Below, piece by piece: positions 19,101 through 28,056 of a stretch of 49,738 nt of DNA (position 1 is its first letter; each line of letters starts with the position of its first letter). This stretch comes from Candidatus Coprousia avicola. GTDB lineage: Bacteria; Actinomycetota; Coriobacteriia; Coriobacteriales; Coriobacteriaceae. The notes beneath the pieces were generated by a model. That model was not told the DNA's origin. It worked only from the letters and a program-made list of their open reading frames with translations, and did not search any database. The stretch covers positions 1 through 49,738 of the forward strand of contig DVMF01000048.1 of assembly GCA_018715125.1 (NCBI GenBank), written 5' to 3'. A program made the position numbers and the translations under genes.

Positions 19101-20138
19101 ATGACAGAAAAGGCACGAGAGTCCATGCGAGTGGTCGTGCTTGCGGGCGGTATTTCCGACGAGCGGGAGATTTCGCTCAACTCGGGCAAGAACGTGTGCG
19201 CAGCGCTCACCGAGGCGGGCTTCGGCACGGTGGAGATGCTCGACCCCGCAGCAGGGGATTTTATCGACCGGCTCCGCGGCGGTGCCTACGACGTCGCGTT
19301 CCCGGCGCTCCACGGTAAGGGCGGCGAGGATGGTCAGATCCAGAGCGTGCTGGAGTTCTGCGGGGTCCCCTACGCCGGCTCGGGCGTTATCGCGAGCGCC
19401 TGCGCGGCGGACAAGGCCGTCTCGAAGGCGCTGTATCAGCATGCGGGGATTCCCGTCGCCCGCGACATGGTGTTCGAGCGCGGGGAGGGCGTTAATGCGA
19501 AGGCCGTTGTGGCCGAGCTGGGGAGTGAGCTCTTTGTCAAGCCGGCCGTCAACGGGTCGAGCTACGGCGTCTCGTGCGTGCATAGCGCCGCCGAGCTTAT
19601 GCCCGCCATCGAGCGCGCGGCCGAGCATGGCGGTAAGGTGCTCGTCGAGCAGCGACTGGTGGGTACCGAGATCACGGTCGGTGTTTACGACGCGCCGGAT
19701 GCGCTGCGCGCCCTGCCGGTGGTGGAGATCCGCCAGCAGGAGAACGCCGAGTTTTACGACCTCAACGTGAAGTACATCGACCCCACCGAGGTGCACCGCA
19801 TCCCCGCGCAGATCGCGCCGGAGGACTACGCGCGCGCCCAGGAGCTCGCTTGCCGCGCCCACGAAGCGCTCGGATGCACCGGGTTCTCGCGGAGCGACTT
19901 CATCGTTACGTCGGAGGGGCCCGTTATTTTGGAGACCAACACCACGCCGGGTATGACGGATACGTCGCTGTATCCGGACGAGGTGCGCCACGCGGGCCTC
20001 ATGTTTAGCGAGGTGTGCGCCCGCCTGATTGAGCTCGCGCTCGACGGCACGCGCGCGCACCTGCTCTCGGACCCGCGTGTTCCGGCGGACCTCGCGCCCT
20101 CGCGTTACCCGCAGCTCTGGGGGCAGGCGTGCCGATAA
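19101..20138 (+). CDS. ddl: D-alanine--D-alanine ligase
   Basis: Ddl joins two D-alanines with ATP for the peptidoglycan stem peptide. The 345-residue product has the N-terminal GGISDEREISLNSG and HGKGGEDG, the ATP-grasp segment FVKPAVNGSSYGVS, and the late metal-binding segment ETNTTPGMT. The omega-loop reads EFYDLNVKY: the KY pair matches the tyrosine of D-Ala ligases, where D-lactate ligases usually carry Phe. I therefore expect normal D-Ala-D-Ala ends. ATG at 19101 has AAGGGAG 8 bases upstream; a GTG at 19044 is possible. The stop overlaps the next start (TAATG). Confidence 0.96.
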   Translation: MTEKARESMRVVVLAGGISDEREISLNSGKNVCAALTEAGFGTVEMLDPAAGDFIDRLRGGAYDVAFPALHGKGGEDGQIQSVLEFCGVPYAGSGVIASACAADKAVSKALYQHAGIPVARDMVFERGEGVNAKAVVAELGSELFVKPAVNGSSYGVSCVHSAAELMPAIERAAEHGGKVLVEQRLVGTEITVGVYDAPDALRALPVVEIRQQENAEFYDLNVKYIDPTEVHRIPAQIAPEDYARAQELACRAHEALGCTGFSRSDFIVTSEGPVILETNTTPGMTDTSLYPDEVRHAGLMFSEVCARLIELALDGTRAHLLSDPRVPADLAPSRYPQLWGQACR

Positions 20139-22597
20139 TGGGGAGCGTGCCGGCGGCGCTCGCATCGGCGCTCATGCCCGACACGCCCGCGTTTGTGGCG
20201 GAGCGGTACGCAACGCTTGCCGAGCGCGCTCGCACGCGGAGCTTTGGGCTGCTGAGCGATGACGTCGTTATCCTCGACACCGAGACGACGGGTCTCTCTG
20301 CGCAGGAGAACGAGCTGATTGAGATCTCGGCCGCACGGCTCGAGGGCGGTGCCATCGCGGAGCGGTTCGATACGTTTGTGCATCCCACGGGTCCCATCCC
20401 GCCGGAGATCATGGAGCTCACGCACATCACCAACGCCGATGTGGCCCATGCGCCGAGCGCGCGCGACGCCGTGGCGGCGCTCGCCGAATTTGTGGGCGGA
20501 CGGCCGGTGGTGGCGCACAACGCCACGTTTGACCGGACGTTTATCGAGCATGTGCCCGGCGGCGTTGCTGTGAGCGACCTCTGGATCGACTCCCTTGCGC
20601 TGTCGCGCATCGCCTTGCCGCGCCTCGCCTCCCATAAGCTGGCGTCGATGGCGGAGCTCTTTGGCTGCGCCACGGTATCGCATCGCGCGTGCGACGATGT
20701 CGACGCGCTCGCGGGCTTGTGGCCCATCCTGCTCACGGCGCTCTCCGATCTGCCCGAGGGCTTGGTGCGCGCGCTGGCTGACATGCACCCCGAGGTCGCC
20801 TGGCCGTACCGGCCGCTCTTCTCCTATCTGGCGGAGGAGGAGGTCTCGGCAGCGCCGTTCTCGCTCGCGGCGGCCCGTGCGCGCGTGCTCGAGGCGGATG
20901 CGTCCCCCCAGCATGTCGATGTGGACGAGCTGCCCGCGCTGAAGGTCCCTACGCGTGACGAGATTGAGCGGGCCTTTGCGCCGGGCGGGCTGGTGGCCGC
21001 GATGTATCCCGAGTACGAGCCCCGTCCCGAGCAGGTGGCGATGGCGCTCGAGGTGCGCGACGCCCTTGCGACGGGCACGCACCGTGTGGTGGAGGCGGGC
21101 ACGGGCGTGGGCAAGTCCGTCGCCTACCTGGTGCCGCTCGCCCTCACGGCAAAGCGGAACAACGTCACCGTGGGCGTGGCCACCAAGTCGAACAACCTGG
21201 CTGACCAACTGATGTTCCACGAGCTGCCGCGTCTTGCGCGCGAGCTCGACGACGGTCTGGGCTACACCGCTCTCAAGGGGTATGACCACTACCCCTGCCT
21301 GCGCAAACTCGAGCGACTCCGCCGCAGTACGGCGGAGATCAAGACCAACCGCGACCCGGCGGACACGCTTACGGCCATAGCGGTCATCTACGCGTACGTG
21401 TGCCAGTCGCCGGAGGGCGACCTGGACGCGCTCGGTATCCGCTGGCGGAGCGTCGACCGCTCGAGTCTTACCACGGGGTCGCGCGAGTGCGCCCGCCGCC
21501 TCTGCCCGTTCTTTCCCGACAAATGTCTGGTGCACGGCGCCCGCCGCCGCGCCGCACGTGCGGACGTGGTGGTGACCAACCACTCGCTCCTGTTTAGAAA
21601 CGTGCAGGCAGACGGCAAGATTTTGCCGCCTATCCGTATCTGGGCGGTCGATGAGGCGCACGGGATCGAGGCGGAGGCGCGCCGTCAGTGGGCGGCTGAG
21701 GTCTCTGCCGAAGAGGTACGCACGCTCTTCGAGCGGCTGGGCAACGATAAGACGGGTGTGCTCGGGCGGCTGCTCTCCGAGGTGGCCCAGTCGGATGCCG
21801 CCACCCTCTTTATGGGGCTTCTCGCCAAGGCGAATGCCTCGGTGCAGCGCGCATCGCTCGTGATGGCCGACGTGTTCGACCGCACGCGCGACGTAGCCCG
21901 TGCGGCCCGCGAGCGCGGCTACGACAGCGCAAACGTATGGGTGAGCCCGGAGCTGCGCGCATCTGGCGCATGGGTGGAGCTGGCAGAGGCCGGCATCGTC
22001 GCCGTCGACGCGCTCGACCAGTGCGACAAGAACCTCAAGGCGGCCGTGGAGACGCTCGGTGCCGAGCGGCCGGAGTGGGTTGTCGACCTCGCGGACGCCG
22101 AGCGGCGCCTCGCGGAGGTACTCGCCGGCCTCAAGCTCGTGCTCGCGGGCGAGGACGAGCATTACGTGTACGCCCTCCACGTCAACCAGCGCCTGCGCGC
22201 GGGCGGCGAGGCGCTCTCGGCGGAGCGGATCGACATCGGGCAGGTGTTTGCCGAGCGCTGGTATCCCGAGATGCGGAGCCTTGTCTTCGCCTCGGCCACG
22301 CTCTCGGTGGCAGATGACTTCAAGCACTTCAACCATGCCGTCGGTTTGGACCTGCTCGAGCCGGGCGCATCGCGCGCGCTTCATCTCGACTCGAGCTATG
22401 ACTTCGACCGCAACATGGCGGTGGTGGTGGCGGGCGACCTGCCCGACCCCCGCAATCGCGACGCGTACCTCACGGCGCTCGAGCGCCTGGTGGTGGACGT
22501 GCACCGCGCCATGGGGGGGATCAGTGCTCACGCTCTTCACCAACCGGCGCGATATGGAGGACCTCTACGAGCGCGTGGAGCCCGCGCTTGCGCGTGA
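20138..22597 (+). CDS. dinG: DnaQ exonuclease-DinG type helicase, frameshifted (N-terminal part)
   Basis: An epsilon-like 3'-5' exonuclease domain (about 35-210; DTETTGLS, then VVAHNATFD) is fused to an XPD/DinG superfamily 2 helicase. Walker A is EAGTGVGKSVAYL and the DEAH box is VDEAH. A cysteine set (YPCLRKL, then ECARRLCPFFPDKC) resembles an iron-sulphur cluster site. The frame runs true to HRAMGG, then goes wrong after seven G at 22513-22519 and stops at 22597. Removing one G gives MGGSVLTLFTNRRDM, the expected motif, and joins the frame ending at 23045. The truncated product lacks the last helicase motifs. The start is ATG overlapping the ddl stop (TAATG); GTG at 20129 is an alternative. 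Repair helicase/nuclease role is inferred from the family. Confidence 0.85.
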   Translation: MGSVPAALASALMPDTPAFVAERYATLAERARTRSFGLLSDDVVILDTETTGLSAQENELIEISAARLEGGAIAERFDTFVHPTGPIPPEIMELTHITNADVAHAPSARDAVAALAEFVGGRPVVAHNATFDRTFIEHVPGGVAVSDLWIDSLALSRIALPRLASHKLASMAELFGCATVSHRACDDVDALAGLWPILLTALSDLPEGLVRALADMHPEVAWPYRPLFSYLAEEEVSAAPFSLAAARARVLEADASPQHVDVDELPALKVPTRDEIERAFAPGGLVAAMYPEYEPRPEQVAMALEVRDALATGTHRVVEAGTGVGKSVAYLVPLALTAKRNNVTVGVATKSNNLADQLMFHELPRLARELDDGLGYTALKGYDHYPCLRKLERLRRSTAEIKTNRDPADTLTAIAVIYAYVCQSPEGDLDALGIRWRSVDRSSLTTGSRECARRLCPFFPDKCLVHGARRRAARADVVVTNHSLLFRNVQADGKILPPIRIWAVDEAHGIEAEARRQWAAEVSAEEVRTLFERLGNDKTGVLGRLLSEVAQSDAATLFMGLLAKANASVQRASLVMADVFDRTRDVARAARERGYDSANVWVSPELRASGAWVELAEAGIVAVDALDQCDKNLKAAVETLGAERPEWVVDLADAERRLAEVLAGLKLVLAGEDEHYVYALHVNQRLRAGGEALSAERIDIGQVFAERWYPEMRSLVFASATLSVADDFKHFNHAVGLDLLEPGASRALHLDSSYDFDRNMAVVVAGDLPDPRNRDAYLTALERLVVDVHRAMGGISAHALHQPARYGGPLRARGARACA

Positions 22598-23045
22598 CGG
22601 GCTGGAGCTCGCGTGCCAGACCCGGCAGGCGTCGACGCGCCGCCTGCGCGACAGGTTTATCGCCGAGAAGGGCTCGTCGCTGTTTGCCCTCAAGGCGTTT
22701 TGGGAGGGGTTCGATGCGAGCGGGGAGACGCTCCGCTGCGTGGTGATTCCCAAGCTGCCGTTCGCTCGGCCGACCGACCCGCTCTCGTGCGAGCGCGACC
22801 TGCGCGAGAAGGGGGCGTGGGGCCGCTACGTGCTGCCTGAGGCGGTACTGGAGCTCAAGCAGGCGGCGGGCCGCCTTATCCGCTCGTCGTCGGATACGGG
22901 CGTGCTCGTGCTGGCGGACTCCCGCCTGGTGAGCAAAGGGTACGGCAAGAAGTTCCTGTCTTCGCTCCCCACAGGGGCGTACCAGCGTATCGACGCGGCG
23001 CAGGTGGGCCGCTACCTGGAGCTGTGGCGGCGCAGCCACGAGTAG
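22524..23045 (+). pseudogene. dinG: C-terminal part of the frameshifted DinG-type helicase
   Basis: This frame continues the helicase after the seven-G run: SVLTLFTNRRDMEDLYERV, then FWEGFDASGE and the final motif KQAAGRLIRS, where the QxxGRxxR arginines help ATP hydrolysis. It ends at TAG 23043-23045. It has no ribosome site of its own; GTG at 22524 is simply the first in-frame start-like codon. It is either the second half of a broken gene, the product of a frameshift, or correct coding split by one sequencing or assembly error. Confidence 0.8.
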
Positions 23046-23080
23046 GAGGCAAGCGGGCGCCGAGCGGCGGGGATAACATC

Positions 23081-23330
23081 GGCGGATTGTATGTTTGGGA
23101 CCCCGCGGGGATGAAAGTCGCAGATTGCATAGGCAGATTGTATGTTCCGCATTTGGGTTGCAGAAATCCCAGCTCAGAGGGGTGCAAAGTACGGGCGGAT
23201 TGTATGAAAAGATGCAATCCGCCCCATCTTTACCCTGATTCTCATACAATCCGCCGCTTCTCTCCCTTTTCTGCGCGGGCATACCGTCCGCCGCTTTTCT
23301 CCCGTGGGTTCCAGGGCATGCAATCAGGCG
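23081..23330. repeat. Dispersed word repeats GGCGGATTGTATG
   Basis: Exact 13-mers lie at 23081-23093 and 23194-23206 (plus) and at 23243-23255 (inverted, catacaatccgcc). Close variants lie at 23119-23130, 23132-23144, 23212-23225 (inverted), 23280-23294 (inverted) and 23316-23330 (inverted). Plus copies come first and inverted copies last, so the segment could fold on itself. Confidence 0.75.
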
Positions 23331-23512
23331 ACTCTTTCCCCTCGCCGGTGCGGGCATTTCGAGTTATTCGACCATGTGCGCACGCCTGTTCCCTTGACAG
23401 ATGCGAGGAGTAAGAAATCCACAGGTAGAGTGTCGTGGGTCGCGTTTTAAGAACCACCGATTGTCAGCAGATGGTCAGATGCAAGGCCGCTCTTCGGTAG
23501 CATGACCATACC

Positions 23513-23557
23513 ATCTACCTGCGGATTTATAGAAACACAGTAATCTACCTGCGGATT
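23513..23557. repeat. 15-bp direct repeat ATCTACCTGCGGATT
   Basis: Two exact copies lie 30 bp apart (23513-23527 and 23543-23557). A near-match in inverted orientation (aatccacaggtagag) lies at 23416-23430. Confidence 0.7.
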
Positions 23558-23637
23558 CACTAACTGCACACAAATGGTGGCGTAAGGGGAGCGTAAGGGA
23601 CGATGTGCGCGATGGGCGCCGCCGACGACCCGCTGCC

Positions 23638-23729
23638 TGTGGAAAACATACAGACGGACGCATCGCCGCATTGTGGAAAACGTTGACAACTGTCATTCGC
23701 GCAGGGTCATCGTGGCAAAGTTATCCCCC
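23638..23729. promoter_or_regulatory. DnaA-box-like cluster upstream of dnaB
   Basis: Two TTTTCCACA boxes on the minus strand (23638-23646 and 23672-23680) fit TTWTNCACA. TTATCCCCC at 23721-23729 is a weaker third. They suggest DnaA control of dnaB, or DnaA titration; neither is shown. Confidence 0.5.
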
Positions 23730-23960
23730 ACTTGTGCAGGGCTGAGAGCGCGCATGTGGAGACCTCTCCCGTCCGGCGCCCTGCCGCCCGGCACGCGATC
23801 GTGCGCGGGGCAAAAGCGCATGCGGAATCTCGCGATTTGCGTGTCTGCATGCCGGTGCGTGTCGTAGTATGGGTGCTCCCAGAGCCAGAACAGGCGCCGC
23901 GCGCCGCGAGCCGCGCCCGCACCGGCGCGCCGCCTCGCCCCGCTATGTGAGAGGAGTCCC

Positions 23961-25349
23961 ATGCCCGACGATTACGGATACGAGCTCTCCACCAACGAGC
24001 GCGCCGCGCGCCAGGGGCTCCCCAACAACACCGAGGCAGAGGCCACGGTGCTCGCGGCCATGCTGCTCTCGCCCGAGGTGGTGCCCGACGCCATCTCCCA
24101 GCTGCGCCCCGAGGACTTCTACCGCCCGGCGCACCGCACGCTCTTCCAGGCGCTCATCGAGATGAACGAGCGCAGCATCCCCATCGACTCCATCTCGGTC
24201 ATCGATTACCTCGTCTCCATCGACAAGCTCGCGGCGGTGGGCGGCGAGGCCTACATCTTGGAGCTCGTGGGCAACACGCTCTCGCTCGTCAATTGGCAGC
24301 ACCATGCGGGCATCGTCCGGCGCGACTCCATGCTGCGCGAGATCATCGGCGCCACCAACCAGATCAACGCGCTAGCCTACGATGCCCCGCTCGACACCAA
24401 AGAGGTGGTGGAGCGGGCCGAGAGCATGCTGCTCTCCGTTACCGAGCGCGAGGTCTCGACGGCGTACCGCTCGCTTACCGAGTTCATGATCGAGGCGTAC
24501 AACGAGGCGGCCGAGGTCTGCGCCGCGGGCGGGCAGGCGCACGGCGTGCCGACGGGCTTCCCCAGCCTCGACCGGCTCCTGCTCGGCTTCCGCGAGGGCC
24601 AGCTCATCATCGTGGGCGCGCGCCCCGCCGTGGGTAAGACGTCGTTCGCACTCAACCTCGCGTTAAGCGCGGCGGCGGCGGGCTTTACCGTCGGCTTCTT
24701 CTCGCTCGAGATGAGTGGTAAGGAGATCGCCCAGCGCCTCATCTGCGCGCACGCGATGCTCTCCATCTCCGACTTCCGCACCGGCCGCATCACGCCCGAG
24801 CAGTGGGCGAGCATCAACGAGGCCACGCAGGAGCTCTCGAAGCTCGACATCCTTATCGATGACACGCCGGGCACCACGGTGACCGAGATTCGGGCCAAGG
24901 CGCGCCGCATGCTGCACAACAAGGAGCACGCGGTGATTCTGATCGACTACCTGCAGCTCGTGAGCCCGCCGCCCGGGCGCCGCGCCGAGAGCCGCACCGT
25001 CGAGGTCTCCGAGATGAGCCGTGGCCTCAAGATCATGGCGAAGGATCTCGAGGTGCCGGTTATCGCGCTGTCGCAGCTCTCGCGTGCCGTCGAGAGCCGC
25101 ACCGGCAAGCGCCCGCAGCTCTCCGACCTGCGTGAATCGGGCTCCATCGAGCAGGACGCCGACATCGTCATGTTTCTCGACCGCGCGGCGGACGAGACGG
25201 AGGCCTCGCGCGATGACCGCCCCGACCTGGGCGTCACGCGCATCATCGTCGCCAAGAACCGTTCGGGCCCCATCGGAGACGTCGACCTGGCGTTTGTGCC
25301 CGCGTCCACGAAGTTCTACGAGCTCGACGCCGTGCACGACGAGGAGTAG
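23961..25349 (+). CDS. dnaB: Replicative DNA helicase DnaB
   Basis: DnaB is the hexameric helicase that unwinds DNA ahead of the replisome. The 462-residue product has the N-terminal domain (PNNTEAEATVLAAMLLSPEV) and a RecA-like C-terminal domain. Walker A is GARPAVGKTSFAL, followed by GFFSLEMSGKEIAQRL and Walker B VILIDYLQLV. The arginine-finger region reads RESGSIEQDADIVMFLDR. No intein interrupts it. GAGGAG precedes the ATG. The loader DciA lies 18 kb away on the other arm, so much of the initiation machinery lies near one origin. Confidence 0.97.
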   Translation: MPDDYGYELSTNERAARQGLPNNTEAEATVLAAMLLSPEVVPDAISQLRPEDFYRPAHRTLFQALIEMNERSIPIDSISVIDYLVSIDKLAAVGGEAYILELVGNTLSLVNWQHHAGIVRRDSMLREIIGATNQINALAYDAPLDTKEVVERAESMLLSVTEREVSTAYRSLTEFMIEAYNEAAEVCAAGGQAHGVPTGFPSLDRLLLGFREGQLIIVGARPAVGKTSFALNLALSAAAAGFTVGFFSLEMSGKEIAQRLICAHAMLSISDFRTGRITPEQWASINEATQELSKLDILIDDTPGTTVTEIRAKARRMLHNKEHAVILIDYLQLVSPPPGRRAESRTVEVSEMSRGLKIMAKDLEVPVIALSQLSRAVESRTGKRPQLSDLRESGSIEQDADIVMFLDRAADETEASRDDRPDLGVTRIIVAKNRSGPIGDVDLAFVPASTKFYELDAVHDEE

Positions 25350-25449
25350 CAGAAGATACAAGGGAGGGGGCGGGTGCCGTGCAGTACCCGCCTGCCGGTT
25401 GAAACGGTGCGATTACCGCGTGCGATGCATGGTGCCGTGCCCGCGCGGC

Positions 25450-25455
25450 TATAAT
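25450..25455 (+). promoter_or_regulatory. -10 box upstream of purA
   Basis: A perfect TATAAT lies 68 bp before the purA start. No good -35 is visible 17 bp upstream, so strength or activator need is uncertain. Confidence 0.5.
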
Positions 25456-25522
25456 AGAGAGGTTGTTGAGTTTTCGCGCACGCCGGTAGGTGCCTGCGGG
25501 GCGCGCAAGGTGAGGAGACACC

Positions 25523-26815
25523 ATGTCGTCGACCGTGTTAGTCGGAACCCAGTGGGGCGATGAGGGCAAGGGCAAGATCTGCGACCTGATCGCCGGCGAT
25601 TTCGATTGCGTCGTACGTTATCAGGGCGGCAACAACGCCGGCCACACCATCGTTGTGGGCGACAAGAAGTACGGTCTCCACCAGGTGCCGTCGGGCATCA
25701 TGTATCCTCAGTGCATCTCGGTCATCGGCAACGGCTGCGTCGTCAACCCGGCGGTGCTCCTCGAGGAGATCGACATGTTTGAGGCGGACGGCATCTCGAC
25801 CGCCAACCTCAAGGTCTCGGGCAACGCGCATGTCATCATGCCGTACCACATCGACCTCGACGGCGCTTACGAGGAGCTGCTCGGCAGCCATAACATCGGC
25901 ACCACCAAGCGCGGCATCGGCCCGTGCTACCAGGACAAGATGGCGCGCATCGGCATCCGCATGCAGGACCTGCTCGACGAGGGTGTGTTCCGCGACAAGG
26001 TGGCTCGCGCGCTCGACCGTGTGAACCCGCAGCTCGAGCTCATCTTCCACCGTCCGACCTACACCGTCGACCAGATCTGCGAGACGTATCTGCCCATGGC
26101 GGAGCGCCTGCGCCCCTACATCACCGAGACCGGCCTTTTGCTGGGCGAGCTCGTGGACGCGGGCAAGCGCATCCTCTTTGAGGGCGCCCAGGCGACGCTG
26201 CTCGACATCGACCACGGCACGTATCCGTACGTCACGAGCTCCAACTGCACCGCCGGCGGCGCCGTGACGGGCTCGGGCATCGGCATGAAAAACGTCGACC
26301 GCGTGCTCGGCATCATGAAGGCCTACATCACGCGCGTGGGGTCGGGCCCCATGCCCACCGAGCTCGCCTACGAGACGCCCGCGGGGCGCACGCTGACCGA
26401 GCAGGGCTATGAGTACGGCGTGACGACCGGCCGCCGCCGTCGCTGCGGCTGGTTCGACGGCGTGATCGCCCGCTATGCCGCCCGCGTGAACGGCCTCACG
26501 GACATCGCGCTCACGAAGCTCGACGTGCTCTCGGAGTTCGACACCATCAAGCTGTGCGTTGCCTACGAGTGCAACGGCGTGCGCTACACCACCGTGCCGG
26601 AGCACGAGAGCGCCTTTGCGGCCGCCATGCCCGTGTACGAGGAGATGCCCGGTTGGCGCGGCGTCGACATCTCGGGTTGCCGCAGCTTTGACGAGCTGCC
26701 CGAGGCGGCGCAGAACTACGTGCACCGCATCGAGGAGCTTGCCGGCACCAAGGTCTCGTTTGTGTCGGTCGGCCCGGGCCGCGACCAGACGATCGAGTGC
26801 GGCTGGGAGCACTAG
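25523..26815 (+). CDS. purA: Adenylosuccinate synthase
   Basis: PurA makes adenylosuccinate from IMP, aspartate and GTP, the first committed step to AMP. The 430-residue product has the GTP-binding start GTQWGDEGKGKICDL with the catalytic aspartate. It also has RYQGGNNAGHTIVV, the IMP-binding NIGTTKRGIGPCYQDK, LFEGAQATLLDIDHGTYPYV and the late TGRRRRCGWFD. Length and motifs are normal. GAGGAGA precedes the ATG. purD lies two genes on, so purine genes are grouped but not adjacent. Confidence 0.98.
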   Translation: MSSTVLVGTQWGDEGKGKICDLIAGDFDCVVRYQGGNNAGHTIVVGDKKYGLHQVPSGIMYPQCISVIGNGCVVNPAVLLEEIDMFEADGISTANLKVSGNAHVIMPYHIDLDGAYEELLGSHNIGTTKRGIGPCYQDKMARIGIRMQDLLDEGVFRDKVARALDRVNPQLELIFHRPTYTVDQICETYLPMAERLRPYITETGLLLGELVDAGKRILFEGAQATLLDIDHGTYPYVTSSNCTAGGAVTGSGIGMKNVDRVLGIMKAYITRVGSGPMPTELAYETPAGRTLTEQGYEYGVTTGRRRRCGWFDGVIARYAARVNGLTDIALTKLDVLSEFDTIKLCVAYECNGVRYTTVPEHESAFAAAMPVYEEMPGWRGVDISGCRSFDELPEAAQNYVHRIEELAGTKVSFVSVGPGRDQTIECGWEH

Positions 26816-26964
26816 CGGCTTCTAGGCGAAGCCTCGCTTCCTGCTCCCGCGGGCTATCCGTCCTCGACGCCTCGGCGAAAATCGTCAACGAGCACGCAAC
26901 ATCGCCCCGCATTGGGGTACGCTTGTGAGGTGTGTGCTAGGGGTCCGCTCGGAGAGGAAACACG

Positions 26965-27879
26965 ATGAACCAGTTCGCCGTCGTAACGGATAGCGCCGCC
27001 GACATCCCGCTTGCTCTGGCTGAGAAGTGGGGCATCAATGTGGTGCCGCTGCATGTGGTGTTCCAAGGCAAGGACTATCGCGACGGTGTGGACATCACCA
27101 CTCCCGAGCTGCTGAAGATGATGGACGGCGCCGAGGCTCTGCCCGTAACCTCACAGCCCACCCCGGCGGACTTCCTCGAGGTGTACAAGGAGCTCTTCGA
27201 GGCCGGCTACACGCAGATTCTCTCCATCCACCTCGCCCGCGCGCTTTCCGCCACCATCGAGAGCGCCCGCGCCATCGCCGGGCAGATTCCCGAGGGGCTG
27301 CGCCTTGAGGTGGTGGACAGCTGCACCGCCTCGGTCGCCCAGGGCGCCATGGTGCTTGAGGCCGCGGTCATCGCGCAGCGCGGCGGTACCATCGAGGAGG
27401 CGCTCGAGCGCATCGAAGCCATCCGTCGGAGCTGTCACATCTACTTCTCGCCGGATACGCTCGACAATCTGGTAAAGGGCGGCCGTGCTACCAAGGCGCA
27501 GGGGTTTGCCACCACGCTCCTCAACATCAAGCTCGTCATCGGCCTTTTGGAGGACGGCTCCATTGAGGTCGAGAAGAAGGCCAAGGGCGTTAAGGGCGCC
27601 ATCTCGCATATGGCCAAGCAGATTGCGGCGGACGCCGAGGCGACGGGCGGGCTCATCTACTACGTGCTGCACACCAACCAGCGCGAGCGCGCCTATCAGA
27701 TAGCCGAGGCCATCAAAAAGACCGGCGCGCCCGTTCGTGAGCTCACGGAGGGGACCATCGGCCCGGTCATCGCGACGCACGTGGGCGAGGGCGCCATCGG
27801 CATCTTTACCATGCCGGCGGCCCTGCATGCTCCCGAGCTGGATGATCTGGCGGATTACCTCACACCGGATTTCTCGTAA
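26965..27879 (+). CDS. DegV family fatty-acid-binding protein
   Basis: DegV proteins bind single fatty acids; FakB-type members present them to the kinase FakA. The 304-residue product has the N-terminal TDSAADIP motif, VTSQPTPADFLEVYKELFEAG, and the C-terminal THVGEGAIGIF typical of the fold. The usual LSGTYQSA segment is changed to ALSATIESARA, so ligand choice may differ from well-studied members. GGAGAGG lies at good spacing before the ATG. It sits between purA and purD with 149-bp and 177-bp gaps; no functional link is obvious. Confidence 0.92.
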   Translation: MNQFAVVTDSAADIPLALAEKWGINVVPLHVVFQGKDYRDGVDITTPELLKMMDGAEALPVTSQPTPADFLEVYKELFEAGYTQILSIHLARALSATIESARAIAGQIPEGLRLEVVDSCTASVAQGAMVLEAAVIAQRGGTIEEALERIEAIRRSCHIYFSPDTLDNLVKGGRATKAQGFATTLLNIKLVIGLLEDGSIEVEKKAKGVKGAISHMAKQIAADAEATGGLIYYVLHTNQRERAYQIAEAIKKTGAPVRELTEGTIGPVIATHVGEGAIGIFTMPAALHAPELDDLADYLTPDFS

Positions 27880-28056
27880 GTCTGCATACCATGCATGCCC
27901 GGTGCGCAGATGGAGTCCTGCCGATCCGTTTCTAAATATGCGGTCGCTCAGCACCGTTGGCTGGTAGAGTAGAAGGTGGCGAATACATCGAGCGCAGGCA
28001 CCTGATGCCTGGGCCGTGTGGGCGCGCCTGCGGGCGGGCCGGGAGGAGCTGATCCC

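Larger units (their letters stand above)
23046..23960. other. 915-bp gap before dnaB with repeats and DnaA-box-like sites
   Basis: No credible gene is seen; open frames here are short and lack ribosome sites. The left third is filled by copies of GGCGGATTGTATG in both orientations. The middle has a 15-bp direct repeat. The right third has DnaA-box-like 9-mers and a TTGACA (23683-23688) without a clear -10. Confidence 0.6.

Noticed and set aside
18947-19228. Upstream extension of rlmN
   Set aside because: It only overlaps the opposite strand of ddl; the ATG at 18946 has AAAGG and gives the normal length.
23046-23600. CRISPR array
   Set aside because: Repeats are short, in both orientations and irregularly spaced; there are no uniform spacers or cas genes.
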